Numbered from the stretch's first letter, positions 1 through 10,004 are shown. The stretch is 20,557 nucleotides of DNA from Elysia marginata (GCA_019649035.1 BMAT01007031.1:332619-353175); one strand, 5' to 3'. Notes: generated by a model from the letters alone, not told the origin. Made by a program: numbers and translations.

Positions 1-300
1 CCTCGACTCATCTCTAGATATGTAGTCGAGCTTAGCGCTGTTCGAGCACAACAAACAAACATCAATACTATTAGCGCAAGTCAGTTGTGTTACTACTGCT
101 GCTGTTGTTGCTGCTGCTGCCTCAACCGCGAATGCAGCGCCGTCACCCTGTATTGGAGTGTATAGGCTATCGTGTTGCATTACCTCGCAGGGCCCGAGAG
201 TGGCGCAGTCGTGTTATGCAAAGGTGTGTTTTCTAGATCTGTGCACCGCAAATTTGGATACACTTTTTCCGTTTGACGTACTATAATCGTTCTTAGGTCT
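1..300. other. GC-richer, CpG-containing patch with GCT repeat
   Basis: This stretch is visibly richer in G, C and CpG than the DNA after it. It holds an imperfect GCT/GTT trinucleotide run at about 95-120. On the + strand one frame stays open from 26 to 283 (86 codons) before a TAA at 284, with no in-frame ATG. It would read as a small Ala/Val/Ser-rich peptide of no recognised family. It could be the end of an exon entering from upstream, a promoter or CpG-type regulatory patch, or chance. I see no convincing splice donor that would define an exon, so I do not call a gene. Confidence 0.35.
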
Positions 301-342
301 TGGTAGAAAATAATTTAGTCTAGGTTCCTATGGTGAGGCTTA

Positions 343-350
343 TATTACTA

Positions 351-435
<85 letters not shown>

Positions 436-452
436 CATCATCATCATCATCA
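343..452. repeat. (ATT)n then (ATC)n microsatellite
   Basis: An almost pure ATT run of roughly 28 units (about 351-434) passes directly into a short CAT run (434-452). The minus-strand poly-Asn frame across it is an artefact of the repeat. Such AT-rich triplet arrays are typical of animal intergenic or intronic DNA. Confidence 0.95.
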
Positions 453-700
453 TGATCTTTATTATCATTATTATTATTATCATTAATATTATTATTATTA
501 TATTTTACAGTAATCATTATTGTTTTTATTATAATCATTATTAACCAGTTCATCGATTTTGCTTTTATTATTATATAAACATCAATATTATCATCGTCAT
601 TATCATCATAATTTACCATTTTTATCAACTTTGCAATTATCATTATTCATATTTTTATTATCATATCTATTATTATTATTGTTATTATTATTATCATCAT
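453..700. repeat. Degenerate ATT/ATC-rich sequence
   Basis: This interval continues the array in decayed form: short ATT, ATC and TTA blocks separated by point changes. It looks like an older part of the same microsatellite expansion. No gene is visible. Confidence 0.7.
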
Positions 701-705
701 TATTA

Positions 706-735
706 TTATTTTAAATGTATATTCTTCTTCTTCTT

Positions 736-766
<31 letters not shown>

Positions 767-905
767 TTATTATTATTATTATTATTATTGTTATTATTAT
801 TATCATTATTATTATTTTAAATGTATATTCTTCTTCTTATTATTATTATTTTTATTACTTTAATGTATATTCTTCTTCTTATTATTATTTTTACTATTAT
901 TGTTT
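706..905. repeat. Compound TTC/ATT microsatellite with a repeated linker
   Basis: A pure TTC run (about 722-765) is followed by ATT runs. A linker reading AATGTATATTCTTCTTCTT occurs three times, near 714, 820 and 862, each time followed by TTC and then ATT blocks. The arrangement is a higher-order repeat in which linker and triplet run were copied together. The + strand Leu/Ile-rich frame across it is not a gene. Confidence 0.85.
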
Positions 906-930
906 GATATCATTGCTATTATTTTTATGA

Positions 931-3900
931 TTACAGGAGTATTGCTATTTTATTTTACTATTATCTTGGACGAATAATCAAGTTCTACCATTTTTTACCT
1001 TTCCATAAAAAACTTTCATATTATATTCTGTTGAATGCCCTGCCTATTTATTTTTATTGTGAACACACATTAGATTTACAGGTTTAGAGTGAACTGCGAT
1101 TACCCAAATTTCGAAGATTTTCAGATTGTCATTCGAATTGTACTTCCAAACAATTTTAGAAAGATGTTGCTAAGTGGTTTTTTTATATTTAGATGTAACT
1201 TTTGTGTAGATCTAAATTTCATAAATGGAAAGAACCAATTTAAGTAATTATATAATTGAAATAGATAATACAACTAAATCCTTTTTTTTAACCATCTCGA
1301 CACGGCACAGCACTTTTATTTTCGACCATGACCTATCTCAGAAATTAGTAGATATGGCATGTATCGAGATCCAGAGTACTCTAGATCTAAATGTTTTGTA
1401 ACTTTTGTTACGGACATCAGTATTAGCACGCGAGTGAAGCTTTAAAGCCGGTAAGCTCAGATCTCTTATCGCCATTAAAACACATGTCGTATTCTGACCC
1501 GCAGCATCTGCAAGAATCTTTAGAAGTTTTGCCAGCAGCCCTGGCAAGAAAATTAATAACATAGTAGATACTTATTTTAAAGCTGTGGAGATGCTTAACT
1601 AGTTAAGACACACCACAAGAATACAGATTTACATCACAAAGTATTTAATATTATTATCATTTGGAAAAAAAAACAACTGTTAAAATTGGCCTAAACAGAA
1701 GTTGTTAGAGTTAAATGTTTGTTTTTTTTTTGTAATATGGATTTGTTTGAGATATTGAGACAGCAAGATCTAGGTTTTATACAACATCTTCACTCATAGA
1801 GGAGAAAAAAAACTTACTTCTAAAAATGTCGTTTTGCTGTTTGCTATAAACGTTTTAAATTTTGTGTAGCGCCTGGATCTAGATTTGATAAATGCACTAG
1901 ACGCTTAGCTTACAGCTACATAACAATTTATGTTTGAATGAAAAAAAACAGCTCTAAAAAGGCGATTTTCTTTGTTATACTTTTCTATTTACATAGAAAG
2001 GGTAGTACATTCTTTTTACAATTTTAATCTTCAACGTGTTTTAGAAAGTTCTTGACCATTTTCCTTGTATTTTAATTTATAAGGTGCACCTCTAGGCTTC
2101 TTTTAAATAAATTTTGGACCTCCAGATATCACGGTAGCTAATAAAGGAACCTCAGCACCGACTTATCTCTATTTTGTTTTCAAATCTAAACCATTCAACT
2201 CTTGCAACCAATCCGAATGAGTCTTAAGTCGAAATTGGAAGGTAGGCAGTTATTGGAATCACAGAAAAGCTGATTTTCTCTACTTTCAAATACAACAAAC
2301 AGAAAAGCTCTACCATGCTTCTGTATGAAGTAATAGACGTTTGAAGTCACCAGGGTTAGGACTTGTGAAATTTCAAAAAGGGGAGAAAACAGCATTTCAA
2401 GTTTAGACGACTATAAAGGTGTTGAGGCCTTATCAACCATACCAACTAAAAAGTAAACACTTAAAAATGAAATTTGAACATCTATTAGGTGGGAAAACTG
2501 TTTAAAAGTGGTATCAGCATCACTATTTAAAATAAAAAAATAGAGTAGTGAAAACCCATTAAACTTTTAAAGCCTATATCAAACTAAGCCTTTCGACTTA
2601 CGACTCATTTGGACAGGATGCAAGACATATGCTAATTTACATAAATAATTATAGAAATTTCAAAATGTTGTTATTGATATCAATTTATAAAACCTTACAG
2701 TTTTTTTTTTGGCACTGACTGATAAATTTTGTAAGAAGCAAAACAAAACAAAAAAAAATAAAAGAAAAAAAAACTTGTAAGAATTAGGATGACTTAGGTG
2801 AAATTGGGGTCGTTAAAAAGTTGCGCCTTATAAGATGTAACTGTTTAATTTTTAATTCAACACACGTAGACTAAATACACCTGTTTCTCTCTTGAGAAGT
2901 ATGGTGAAGCCCAAAAAGTAAAGACGCCTACCTATAATAGATTTGTAAATATTCTTCTCTCAAAGCAAAAAATGAGTTTGACCTAATACAATGGAATGCT
3001 CAAACAAGTTAACATTTTTTCGACGAATTTTTGTAAAACTTGTGTAATTTTTGTTCTAAAAAATATTCTAGAGGCCAGATTTTCAATATTCTCAGACAGA
3101 GTCTAAATCTATGCCAAACCGAAACTTTACATTCAGAATTTATACTAAATATTAAAAAAAACCGATGTGAAAGAAAAAACTGCGAGAACTAATCAGCTTG
3201 ATTGTCACTGACCTTCATCAAGTGTTCTTTGAATGACTTGATTATTCTTGGTTAGTGTTGTAGAAAAAAAGAAAAGGTTTTTTTTTCTCTTTTTCTCTCA
3301 GAGTTCTTTGCAGCCTTGGAATGAAACAAGACCTTCCTCAATTCAATCTTGGGTTTAGGTGTTAAAACAAAGATATTTTCCAAAAAAGTTCATAAGATTT
3401 CTTCCTTATAAACCATAAGGCAGATGAACTTAAACAATACTGGTTACCAGTTATGATTATTTTTTGTGACGCAATAATGATATTTAACAAAATTTGATTG
3501 CATTGGTTAGGTTTGAAGCAACTCAACTATTTTTTAAAAATTTACATCAATGCTTTTTTTTAAAACCTTTTTAGTTCCAAATTGGGAAATGGCGCCAGAG
3601 CTATTTTGTGAGTTTTAGTTCAGTCTTGGAATATCAGATAAGACTTGAGAGTGCCATCATCAACTCTCTTTCTGACTGTCCAGCTTCCCAAATAACTTGG
3701 CCAAGGACGTTCCACGATTTGGAATTCTGTTATTTACTTACAACTCTGTGCAGGAATAGCTGAACCAATTACTCAAGACCTTAAGGTTTACTCTCTAGGA
3801 AAAACAAAAAGGACCAGGAAGGTAGGAGGGCACTTTCGAGACACCCTACCAACCAAGATTTACACCTGTATGCCAGTTAGTTTTTCCTCAATGTTGGATG
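931..3900. other. AT-rich non-coding sequence, no gene seen
   Basis: Nearly 3 kb of AT-rich DNA with frequent A and T homopolymers and stops in every frame. The longest frames (minus 1338-1562 and minus 2195-2395) are short and have no recognisable domain. No RNA gene or clear repeat was seen. If the exon at 4100 is a first exon, the distal part of this block is upstream intergenic DNA and the last few hundred bases are promoter-proximal. Confidence 0.6.
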
Positions 3901-4031
3901 TTACGGGAGGGAACTAGTTCTAAGCCCACGACGTGTAAGCAAGATCGAGGCCCAGATCAAGACTGTATTCACCTTATTTAACGCGCACCTCCGCAAACTC
4001 GTCGTAGAGGTTTACCACCGAGCTGGGACAC

Positions 4032-4038
4032 TATAAAT
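4032..4038 (+). promoter_or_regulatory. Candidate TATA box (TATAAAT)
   Basis: TATAAAT lies 62 bases upstream of the first in-frame ATG of the His/Pro-rich exon. With the usual spacing of about 30 bases, transcription would start near 4060-4065 and leave a 5' leader of about 35-40 bases. A CpG-containing GC-richer stretch (about 3925-4030) lies just upstream, as expected of a proximal promoter. TATAAA-type words are common by chance in AT-rich DNA, so the support is the position immediately before a GC-rich open frame. No strong initiator match was found. Confidence 0.5.
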
Positions 4039-4099
4039 TGAGGCTTCTAGCTAAACACCCAGGCTTTTCCATCCGAACAGTTTGCCCTCCGGGCAGCTC

Positions 4100-4388
4100 A
4101 TGGCAACCACACTGGCGTGGGAGCGCATGCTTGGCCGAGGGGGCTGCGCCGACCCTATGGGGTCCGCTGGCAAGAGGTTCCATTCCCCGATGGAGCTACC
4201 GGCTTACTGCTACCATCCGACGCCGCCAGCAGCTCACCCCGGCGCCCCTCATCATCATGGGCATCCCCACCACCCGCACCACCACCCACATCATCCTCAC
4301 GCTGCCATGGCCCACTCGGGTCACTCGGGGCCGCACCCAGGAGGCCATCCCGCTCAGGGAATGATGGATTTCTACCACTCATGTAAGA
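4100..4388 (+). CDS. First coding exon (partial) of a His/Pro-rich protein, probable transcription regulator
   Basis: The frame is open from 4055 to a TAA at 4394, and the first ATG is at 4100. The best-looking splice donor (AGA|GTAAGT) ends the exon at 4388, giving about 96 residues; a second donor ends it at 4382. Residues 1-40 are mixed, including LAWERMLGRGG and MELPAYCYHP. Residues 41-85 are a low-complexity His/Pro/Gly tract with clusters of two or three His. The exon ends GMMDFYHS. About 20 of 94 residues are His. The exon is far richer in GC and CpG than its surroundings, which argues against chance. Such His-rich N-terminal tracts are common in homeobox, POU, paired-box and zinc-finger regulators of animals. 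No DNA-binding domain is present here, so the family cannot be named. An alternative start is Met89 (4364), which has a better Kozak context (A at -3, G at +4) than Met1 (C at -3). It could instead be an internal exon with an acceptor ending CAG at 4080, but the pyrimidine tract there is weak. Confidence 0.6.
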
Positions 4389-4396
4389 GTAAGTAA
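4383..4396 (+). promoter_or_regulatory. Overlapping splice-donor cluster
   Basis: The sequence GTAAGAGTAAGTAAG offers three GTAAG donors, at 4383, 4389 and 4393. The middle one, AGA|GTAAGT, matches the metazoan consensus best. The first two leave the same phase (1) and differ by exactly six bases, so using one or the other would remove or add two residues (Cys-Lys) without a frameshift. The third gives phase 2. The donors sit exactly where the GC-rich coding character stops. Confidence 0.55.
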
Positions 4397-6240
4397 GACT
4401 TAACCGAACCCCGTGTTTACCCCCTGAGGGCATCTTCAGTACGGTTTGTTTCATACAGACTTGAGTCTGGTATACTTTATTATGCAAAATTCTCAAAGTT
4501 AAATTTTCAACCATTTTGGGAGCAAACATTATTGTCCTTTAAGGCACTGAGTCCGTACGGGAGAAAATAGAAAACTTTAAGAAGAATGATAATTTTATTG
4601 ACTGGATAAATTCGAACTGGATCTTCTTACGAGCTTTAAAAATGAAGGAAATCACTGAGTTTAACAGAGATGACTAAATTAAATACCAGTTATTGCAAAA
4701 ATGGAATGAAATGGTAAAAACAAGAAAAAAGAAAGAAATAAAGTTAGGTGATTACATAAAAAAGAAATAAAACCGGAACAGATACTTTGATACTAAATTC
4801 AAACACTTTCTAAAGCTCAGAGCTGTCGCCCAGTTTAAAAAAATCTCCAGAAAAGCTATTTTCTCTGTATATTGTTTTGCTTTTTTCATTTACGTTTTTG
4901 TTCCTTAAAATACACACTCGAAAAAAAAAAAACCTGCATGCTTTGAAAACAGCATGCAGTCATTGTTGCTTATTTATACATAAAAAGAACACCCCCCCCC
5001 CTTTTAGTCCTTTTGTTTCTTCTTCCTACCCTCTGTACTATTTTCATTTGAAAAAAAGAAAGATCCGGCTCATCAAACGATCTTTTAAAACTAATCCCAT
5101 CGATTGTAACTGTCTACTGGCGTGAATGTTTTTTTCATTTGTTGTTGTTTATTTAGTCTGATAACTGTAAGGATAAATTTTGAGGTAGCCGACCAAAACA
5201 ATAAAATCTTTCCGGAGTAAAACACCCTCTTTATGTTGAAAATAATGTGTATCTGTGGGGTGATCTAATTCTTGCCTTTGCAGCAGTCGGAGCCCCTTAG
5301 CGAAATTTTTATTTCTGGTGTTTGAAACAATATCCATCACTTTTCTCCGACAGGCTCAATTGAGATCTCCGCTGTAGATAACACAGCACACAAAGCATCC
5401 TATGTAAAATGGCAATTTTATGCATTCGCACTCTGCGACACGCGTAACTTATACACACATCTGCGTGAGCAAAGTTATGCTTTGAAGTTTGTTCGTCATT
5501 ATACCAGCCTTACTAGACTAGATCTAGACTATCTTTTGTTTTTGGTCGCTGGTGGTTAAAAAAAAGAGCAGAAGTGGCTCTGCACTACTAATACAATGCA
5601 TTAGACAAACGACGAGACCAGCTGTTTTAACATTGCGCTCTGAATCAGCCTACGGGAAAATAATGATATTGATTTTGCATTGCATTATCGCCTAGCGACT
5701 GGCATAGGGGTTTGATGATTTTTAGTCTATGAAAAAAAAAACAACAAACAACAAAACAAAATACAAGAGAAAACAAACGCCATTTATGTTTTTCAGTGTT
5801 ATTGTTGGCCTATATAAAATTACCATGGCTGCTGGTTATTAATTGTAAAAGAAAATTTCGCCAAACCGACACAAAACAGGTCAATGCAAAAAAATGAAAC
5901 CGTCGCCAGAAGCAAAATACAAACTATCAAACGTAACAATCGTCAATCTACGGCGTTCGGGAATTCAAGAGAAAACCAATATTATTTCAGACTAGCTGCT
6001 CACGGCTCGCTGAAATTAAAAGCAGTTAGGATTGCAACGCAGAGCATTGCAAACAGAGAAGAGCAGTCGAAGTGTTTGTACGTATTATTGTGCATTGTGA
6101 TAGAGCTTTGGGGAAAATCTATGGCATATGCTCCAGAATGTTATAGTGAAAAGAAAAAAATGGGAATGATAGAGAGAGAGAGGCAGAAAGATTGGGGCAA
6201 CATGGGTGCAAGATAAGACTTAAGGGGGATACGAAATGAC
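4397..6240. other. AT-rich non-coding sequence, probable intron
   Basis: AT-rich DNA follows the donor cluster with no coding signal. It contains a run of ten C at about 4991-5000 and many A or T homopolymers. The longest frame, + 5884-6216 (110 codons), is Lys/Arg/Glu-rich, has no recognisable domain, and its 3' end runs into a GA repeat, so it is not called. If 4100-4388 is a first exon, this is the start of its intron. Confidence 0.5.
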
Positions 6241-6274
6241 TAAAATGACTATAATAAGTAGAAAGTTACAGGAA

Positions 6275-6378
6275 TAAGAAAAGAGAAAGAGAGAAAGAGA
6301 GAGACAGAGAGAGAGACAGAGAGATAAAGAAAGAGAGAAAGAGAGAGATAGAGGGAGACACGGAGAGAGATAGAGAGT
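6275..6378. repeat. (GA)n-rich imperfect microsatellite
   Basis: About 100 bases of almost pure purine on the + strand are built of GA, GAAA and GACA units. A short pyrimidine-rich stretch (6420-6490) follows, so the locus has opposed purine and pyrimidine tracts. No gene. Confidence 0.85.
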
Positions 6379-6762
6379 ATGATTGTGTATATTTTAACTT
6401 ACTGAAATTCCGGCTTTTAAACTCTTCCTCTCTCCCTTCTTCCCTCTCGCCCTCTCATTGTTTACCTGCCGCTCCATCTCTCTTTATATCTTTCTATCAC
6501 GTTTATTGTTTGTGGATATTTAAGGCTAATTTTCCTTTTCCTCCAATCTTTACTTCTTCTATTCACACCCATCAGCTGTTATCATCTGTCAGTTTTAATA
6601 CTACCCTTCTCATTGTTTTTGTTTCCATTTTTTTGTCTTTTGACCCTGTTATCTATAGACCATTCTGTTTTCGATATCAAGAAAACGACTGGACAAAAGC
6701 AACGTTAAGTTCCTTTTCAACATCATTACTGGCTTTCTCCATCGTCATAGATACCGTTATCG

Positions 6763-6856
<94 letters not shown>

Positions 6857-6915
6857 CCTCATCATCCTCATCATCCTCATCACATCATCGTCACCATCAT
6901 CATCATTCATCATCA
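6763..6915. repeat. (TCA)n microsatellite
   Basis: A pure TCA run of about 92 bases (6763-6854, roughly 30 units) is followed by an imperfect tail with CTC and ACA interruptions to about 6915. It gives a poly-Ile frame on + and a poly-Met frame on -, both artefacts. Pure arrays of this length are usually length-polymorphic between individuals. Confidence 0.95.
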
Positions 6916-6919
6916 AAAC

Positions 6920-7360
6920 CATCTGTAACTCAAGCAACCGTCAAAACACCAGTTATACCAACTGCACCATTGTTAAATTATTGCTAAAACAGACGCAGTC
7001 GGAAAGTAAAAAAAAAAAAAAACAACCATAATTACGTCTTTACACGTAAATACATTATGGTTTATTCTTTAAGTATTTAAACCTAGCTGAGAAAATTTAC
7101 AGAAAATAACACCAACAAGGTCGCTGAAACTATATCAATATTGATCTCGACCGTTTTATTTAATGTTGTAATTAATTATAACACTTTGACTTTCGTTGTC
7201 GCTCTTTGTTGGGAGCAAGGCTAAATTAAAAAAAAAGAACCCACAGAGCTAAACAGCTAAGCCTTTTTGCATAATATCTTTCTTTCTTTTTTTTAAATTT
7301 CAGTGTTTGACTTTCATATTGTTTGGTAATAGAAAAGCATATGTTAATGATTTTTTGTTC
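6920..7360. other. AT-rich spacer, nothing seen
   Basis: AT-rich DNA with a 15-base A run at about 7008-7022. I see no coding frame, RNA gene or repeat beyond homopolymers. Confidence 0.5.
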
Positions 7361-7363
7361 TTG

Positions 7364-7391
7364 CAGTTGTTGTTGTTGTTGTTGTTGTTTA
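7364..7391. repeat. (TTG)n microsatellite
   Basis: A short, pure GTT/TTG run of about nine units in AT-rich DNA. Confidence 0.85.
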
Positions 7392-7888
7392 TGTTTATGC
7401 AATACTTATTGGTTATGTTGGCACACTGGAGCTTATCTTTTGAATATCACAATCTAACATCTGCGGCTAAGTAGATCTGTTGCTTTGACGATACTTGTGT
7501 AGACCCATACTCTCTTTACAGAGAAAATAAAGCGGTCGTGAAACTTGTTTTTTTATATACATATTGAAATTTATAATCGTCACAATTTATATACTTTTTT
7601 ATAGTTGTGGATAGTGAGAAAATAGAAATGCTTAACTGTTCAACGGTAAAAGGACAATCTATCTCCTTATTCTTGTGTCTATAATTATAGGAGTGAGAGT
7701 TTGTTGAAAAAGGATTCAAATAACTTCGAAACGCAGAAGATTTTATCAGCATCGTTTATTCGTAGTAAATCTACCTCTCTTTAAGATTGTCAGATACCAC
7801 TACCCATGAATTTTTTCAATGTTTGGACTTGACTGAGAACGAGATGTGATAAGCTTTTTTTCCTCTAAAGCCTGGCCAAGCGCTTTAT

Positions 7889-8126
7889 TTCTCTCTCTGT
7901 GTCTGCCTCTCCTCTTTCTCTCTCTCTCCCTCTCCTCTTTCTCTCTCTCTCTATCTATCTATCTCCCTCTCTCCCTCTCGTCTGTGTCCTGTCGTCTCTA
8001 TATTGGGTTTGCCTCTCTTTTACCAAACTTTTCCTCCAACTTCTTTCCCATCTCTCTCTCTCTGTCTCTCTCTCTCTGTCTCTCTCTCTCCCTCTCTCTC
8101 TCCTCTCTCTCTGTCCTTTCTCTCAA
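7889..8126. repeat. (CT)n compound microsatellite
   Basis: Two blocks of CT-rich repeat (about 7889-7978 and 8049-8126), with CTGT, CTAT and CCCT variants, flank a non-repetitive insert of about 70 bases. The + strand Ser/Leu-rich frames and the minus-strand Arg/Glu-rich frame here are repeat artefacts. Confidence 0.9.
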
Positions 8127-8700
8127 TATGAGTTTCGGAAAATACAACCTCTTTGAATTTTTGCACAACATTTAAATCTACTGTTTCACAAAAAAAAAAA
8201 AAACAACCCAAAAAAACAAACCCGACGCGTCTCATAGCTCTTACGTCTTAGCAGCTAACTTAACCATACGGTCAACTTAGTAGCGAGATTTAACTTACAT
8301 AGGGAGCCTATTTACAACAAAGAATCATAAAATTTTCGTTATATAAAGATCTAAATCTTTACTTCTACTCATAGATAAAAAGGGATACAATCCTCTCAAG
8401 TTACTCTTGCACTTTTTTTTTCAAATATGAAAAAACCCATTGTCTATCTTTTGCATGTAATTTTATCATGTTGTTCCTCTTTTGAGTGTTTTTTGTCATT
8501 GAGCCTGTCCCTTACATGACTATAACTAAAACAATACAATCGAATGAGACAAATACGTTGCTCTGTTTCGTAAGCATTGGTCTTTGTTTGTGTCAAAAAA
8601 CAGTTTGCAATAATCATAGGCTTGGAATTGAATTTGAGTCAATGAGAAAGGTTGCATAATGAGAATTATAATGCCATTGTATGAAGAAAAAAAATTGAAA
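8127..8700. other. AT-rich spacer, nothing seen
   Basis: AT-rich DNA with A runs (about 8190-8203) and T runs (about 8413-8421). No gene, RNA gene or inverted repeat stands out. Confidence 0.5.
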
Positions 8701-8705
8701 CAAAA

Positions 8706-8729
8706 TGGTGGTAGTGGTGGTGGTGGTGA
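8706..8729. repeat. (GGT)n short microsatellite
   Basis: A run of GGT triplets with one AGT interruption, next to an AT triplet remnant. It lies about 50 bases before the GC-rich element at 8776. Confidence 0.75.
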
Positions 8730-8775
8730 TAATAATAGATGAAAAAAAAAGACAAGCAGGAAAAGGTGAAGAAAA

Positions 8776-8998
8776 CGCACTAAAAACCTGGTTCGCTTCC
8801 AGTGGGCGTGTTTTGGCCCCAGGGCCAGGTAGGGTCCACCAAGGCTGCTAGAGTGCCAGGCTGCCGATCATGCCGTTAAATCGAGACTCAAGAGGCCATC
8901 AGAGCGGGGCCTGCATTAATTATTGAACCTAGTGCAGGCCCCTGAAACAAAAGGCCGCGGGTGTTTAATGGGTTAAGGAGGCTGGCGGGCGGGTTATA
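8776..8998. promoter_or_regulatory. GC-rich non-coding island, candidate enhancer
   Basis: About 220 bases of clearly GC-richer DNA stand inside AT-rich surroundings, with no long coding frame and no simple repeat. The island contains a perfect inverted repeat, GGGGCCTGCA (8906-8915) with TGCAGGCCCC (8933-8942). The 17-base spacer holds TAATTA (8917-8922), the core recognised by many homeodomain proteins. Further on it has GTGTTTAATGGG and GGCGGGCGGG words. The composition contrast, palindrome and homeodomain core together resemble conserved non-coding enhancers near developmental genes. Function is inference; it may also be an old repeat fragment or an unannotated small exon. Confidence 0.4.
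8906..8942. repeat. Perfect 10-bp inverted repeat, 17-base spacer
   Basis: GGGGCCTGCA pairs exactly with TGCAGGCCCC. In RNA this would make a GC-rich stem with a 17-base AT-rich loop. In DNA it could be a pair of mirrored protein sites around TAATTA. Confidence 0.8.
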
Positions 8999-9021
8999 GA
9001 AGCTGCTGCCTCCTTTTGTTG

Positions 9022-9113
9022 TCTCCCCCCCCTCCCCACCCTCTCATTACTCTCGTGGAGAAATGTAGCTTGAGAAGTGAAGAAGAGGAAAGGAGGGGGG
9101 GGGGGGGAGAGGG
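9022..9113. repeat. Opposed C-rich and G-rich tracts, including a 13-base G run
   Basis: A pyrimidine tract with eight C in a row (9022-9045) is followed about 50 bases later by a purine tract with thirteen G in a row (9095-9107) and a nearby GGG. The two are nearly complementary (CTCCCCCCCCTCC versus GGAGGGGGG), so the strand could fold into a GC stem. The G tract could also support quadruplex or triplex structures. Confidence 0.75.
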
Positions 9114-9239
9114 TAACAGAGGAAGAGTACGAAGAGGCAGCAATAAAAAACAATTACGGAGAGAGCATAATTCTATATCCCGTGCAGTTGTAAGCATGAA
9201 GAAAGGGTATCCAAAGTATATCTTAATTCCGTGGAAGAT

Positions 9240-9410
9240 GAGAGGGAGGCATGGAAGGCGAGGGAGTACAAAGTGAACGGAGAAAGAGAAGAAAATATAG
9301 CGAAGAGAAGTAAAGAGAAAAAAAGAGAGGGGCAGGAAGAAAGAGAAACACGCAGAAAACGGAAAGAAAATAAAGAAAGTCAGAGATAAATAAATAAAGA
9401 TGGGAAACAA
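9240..9410. repeat. Purine-rich (GA/GAAA) tract
   Basis: About 170 bases dominated by GA, GAAA and GAGG on the + strand. The minus-strand Phe/Leu/Ser-rich frames across it are artefacts of composition and are not called. Confidence 0.7.
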
Positions 9411-9938
9411 TTTTGAGAAAGCTTGAGCTTTTATTTAAAAACATAAAAGTTAAAAACCACATAGAAAATTTGCAATGTTCAACAACTGTATCAAGCAAAA
9501 CAGGAACGCAAAGATTACCATTCTTCTTTTTAGTTTCAGCAAAGAAAATAATGGACGAATAAACCGCAACCAAACAACCGGACAAACCTTCTGGCACGGC
9601 TAAATGCTTCAGAATGACCCATTTTCTTTTGTCGATGAGCTTTTCAGGTCCAGATTCATTACAAAATCATACCCCTCCCGCCTGCGATCTGTTAGAAAAG
9701 GCCGGGGCCCTCCTGCTGACTTCTGGGTCTAAATTAATATACTCTTTTAATATCATTGAGCGTCTCAAGTGGCTATTTTACGGCTTTCTACTTCTTTTTT
9801 TTTTTTTTTTTTAGCGACAAAGAAAAGACTAGACCTGGGGCAAGAAAATGTCTTATTACCTGAGGAAACTCAACCGATTAGTGGGCCAACTTTAACTTGC
9901 GTGTATCAGTGTATTTCGAGTTATTCAGCTGTCTCGCC
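9411..9938. other. Non-coding spacer with an 18-base T run
   Basis: Mixed AT-rich DNA. A somewhat GC-richer segment lies at about 9668-9730, containing GGCCGGGGCCC. A T run at 9795-9812 follows. Two short + strand frames (9614-9814 and 9769-9969) overlap here with no recognisable domain, and the T run adds terminal Phe residues to one of them. No gene is called. Confidence 0.5.
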
Positions 9939-10004
9939 GCATGAAAAAATACCACACAAAACAAAATGACTGCATGAAAAAGTACCACACTAAACACAAT
10001 GACT
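9939..10004. repeat. Two-copy tandem repeat, 33-base unit
   Basis: The unit at 9939-9971 is repeated at 9972-10004 with three substitutions and no length change. Both copies start GCATGAAAAA and end ATGACT. The array lies about 70 bases before the N gap. Confidence 0.9.

Noticed and set aside
320..643. Minus-strand Asn/Asp-rich frame
   Set aside because: Produced entirely by ATT/ATC triplet repeats.
1338..1562. Minus-strand 74-codon frame with a hydrophobic start
   Set aside because: The start resembles a signal peptide only loosely; no conserved residues recognised and no exon borders seen.
4155..4529. Minus-strand 124-codon frame opposite the His/Pro exon
   Set aside because: Shadow of the GC-rich + strand exon; it extends into AT-rich intron-like DNA and shows no domain.
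5884..6216. Plus-strand 110-codon frame rich in Lys, Arg and Glu
   Set aside because: No domain, no promoter or splice context, and its 3' end merges into GA-repeat-like sequence; most likely chance.
6677..6937. Minus-strand frame with a long poly-Met run and + frame with poly-Ile
   Set aside because: Both are direct readings of the (TCA)n microsatellite with no coding signal outside it.
7889..8175. Ser/Leu-rich + strand frames that look like signal or membrane proteins
   Set aside because: They are translations of the CT microsatellite.
8790..8800. GGTTCGCTTCC identical to the SINE B box
   Set aside because: No A box at the expected distance upstream on the + strand, and no tRNA-like arms.
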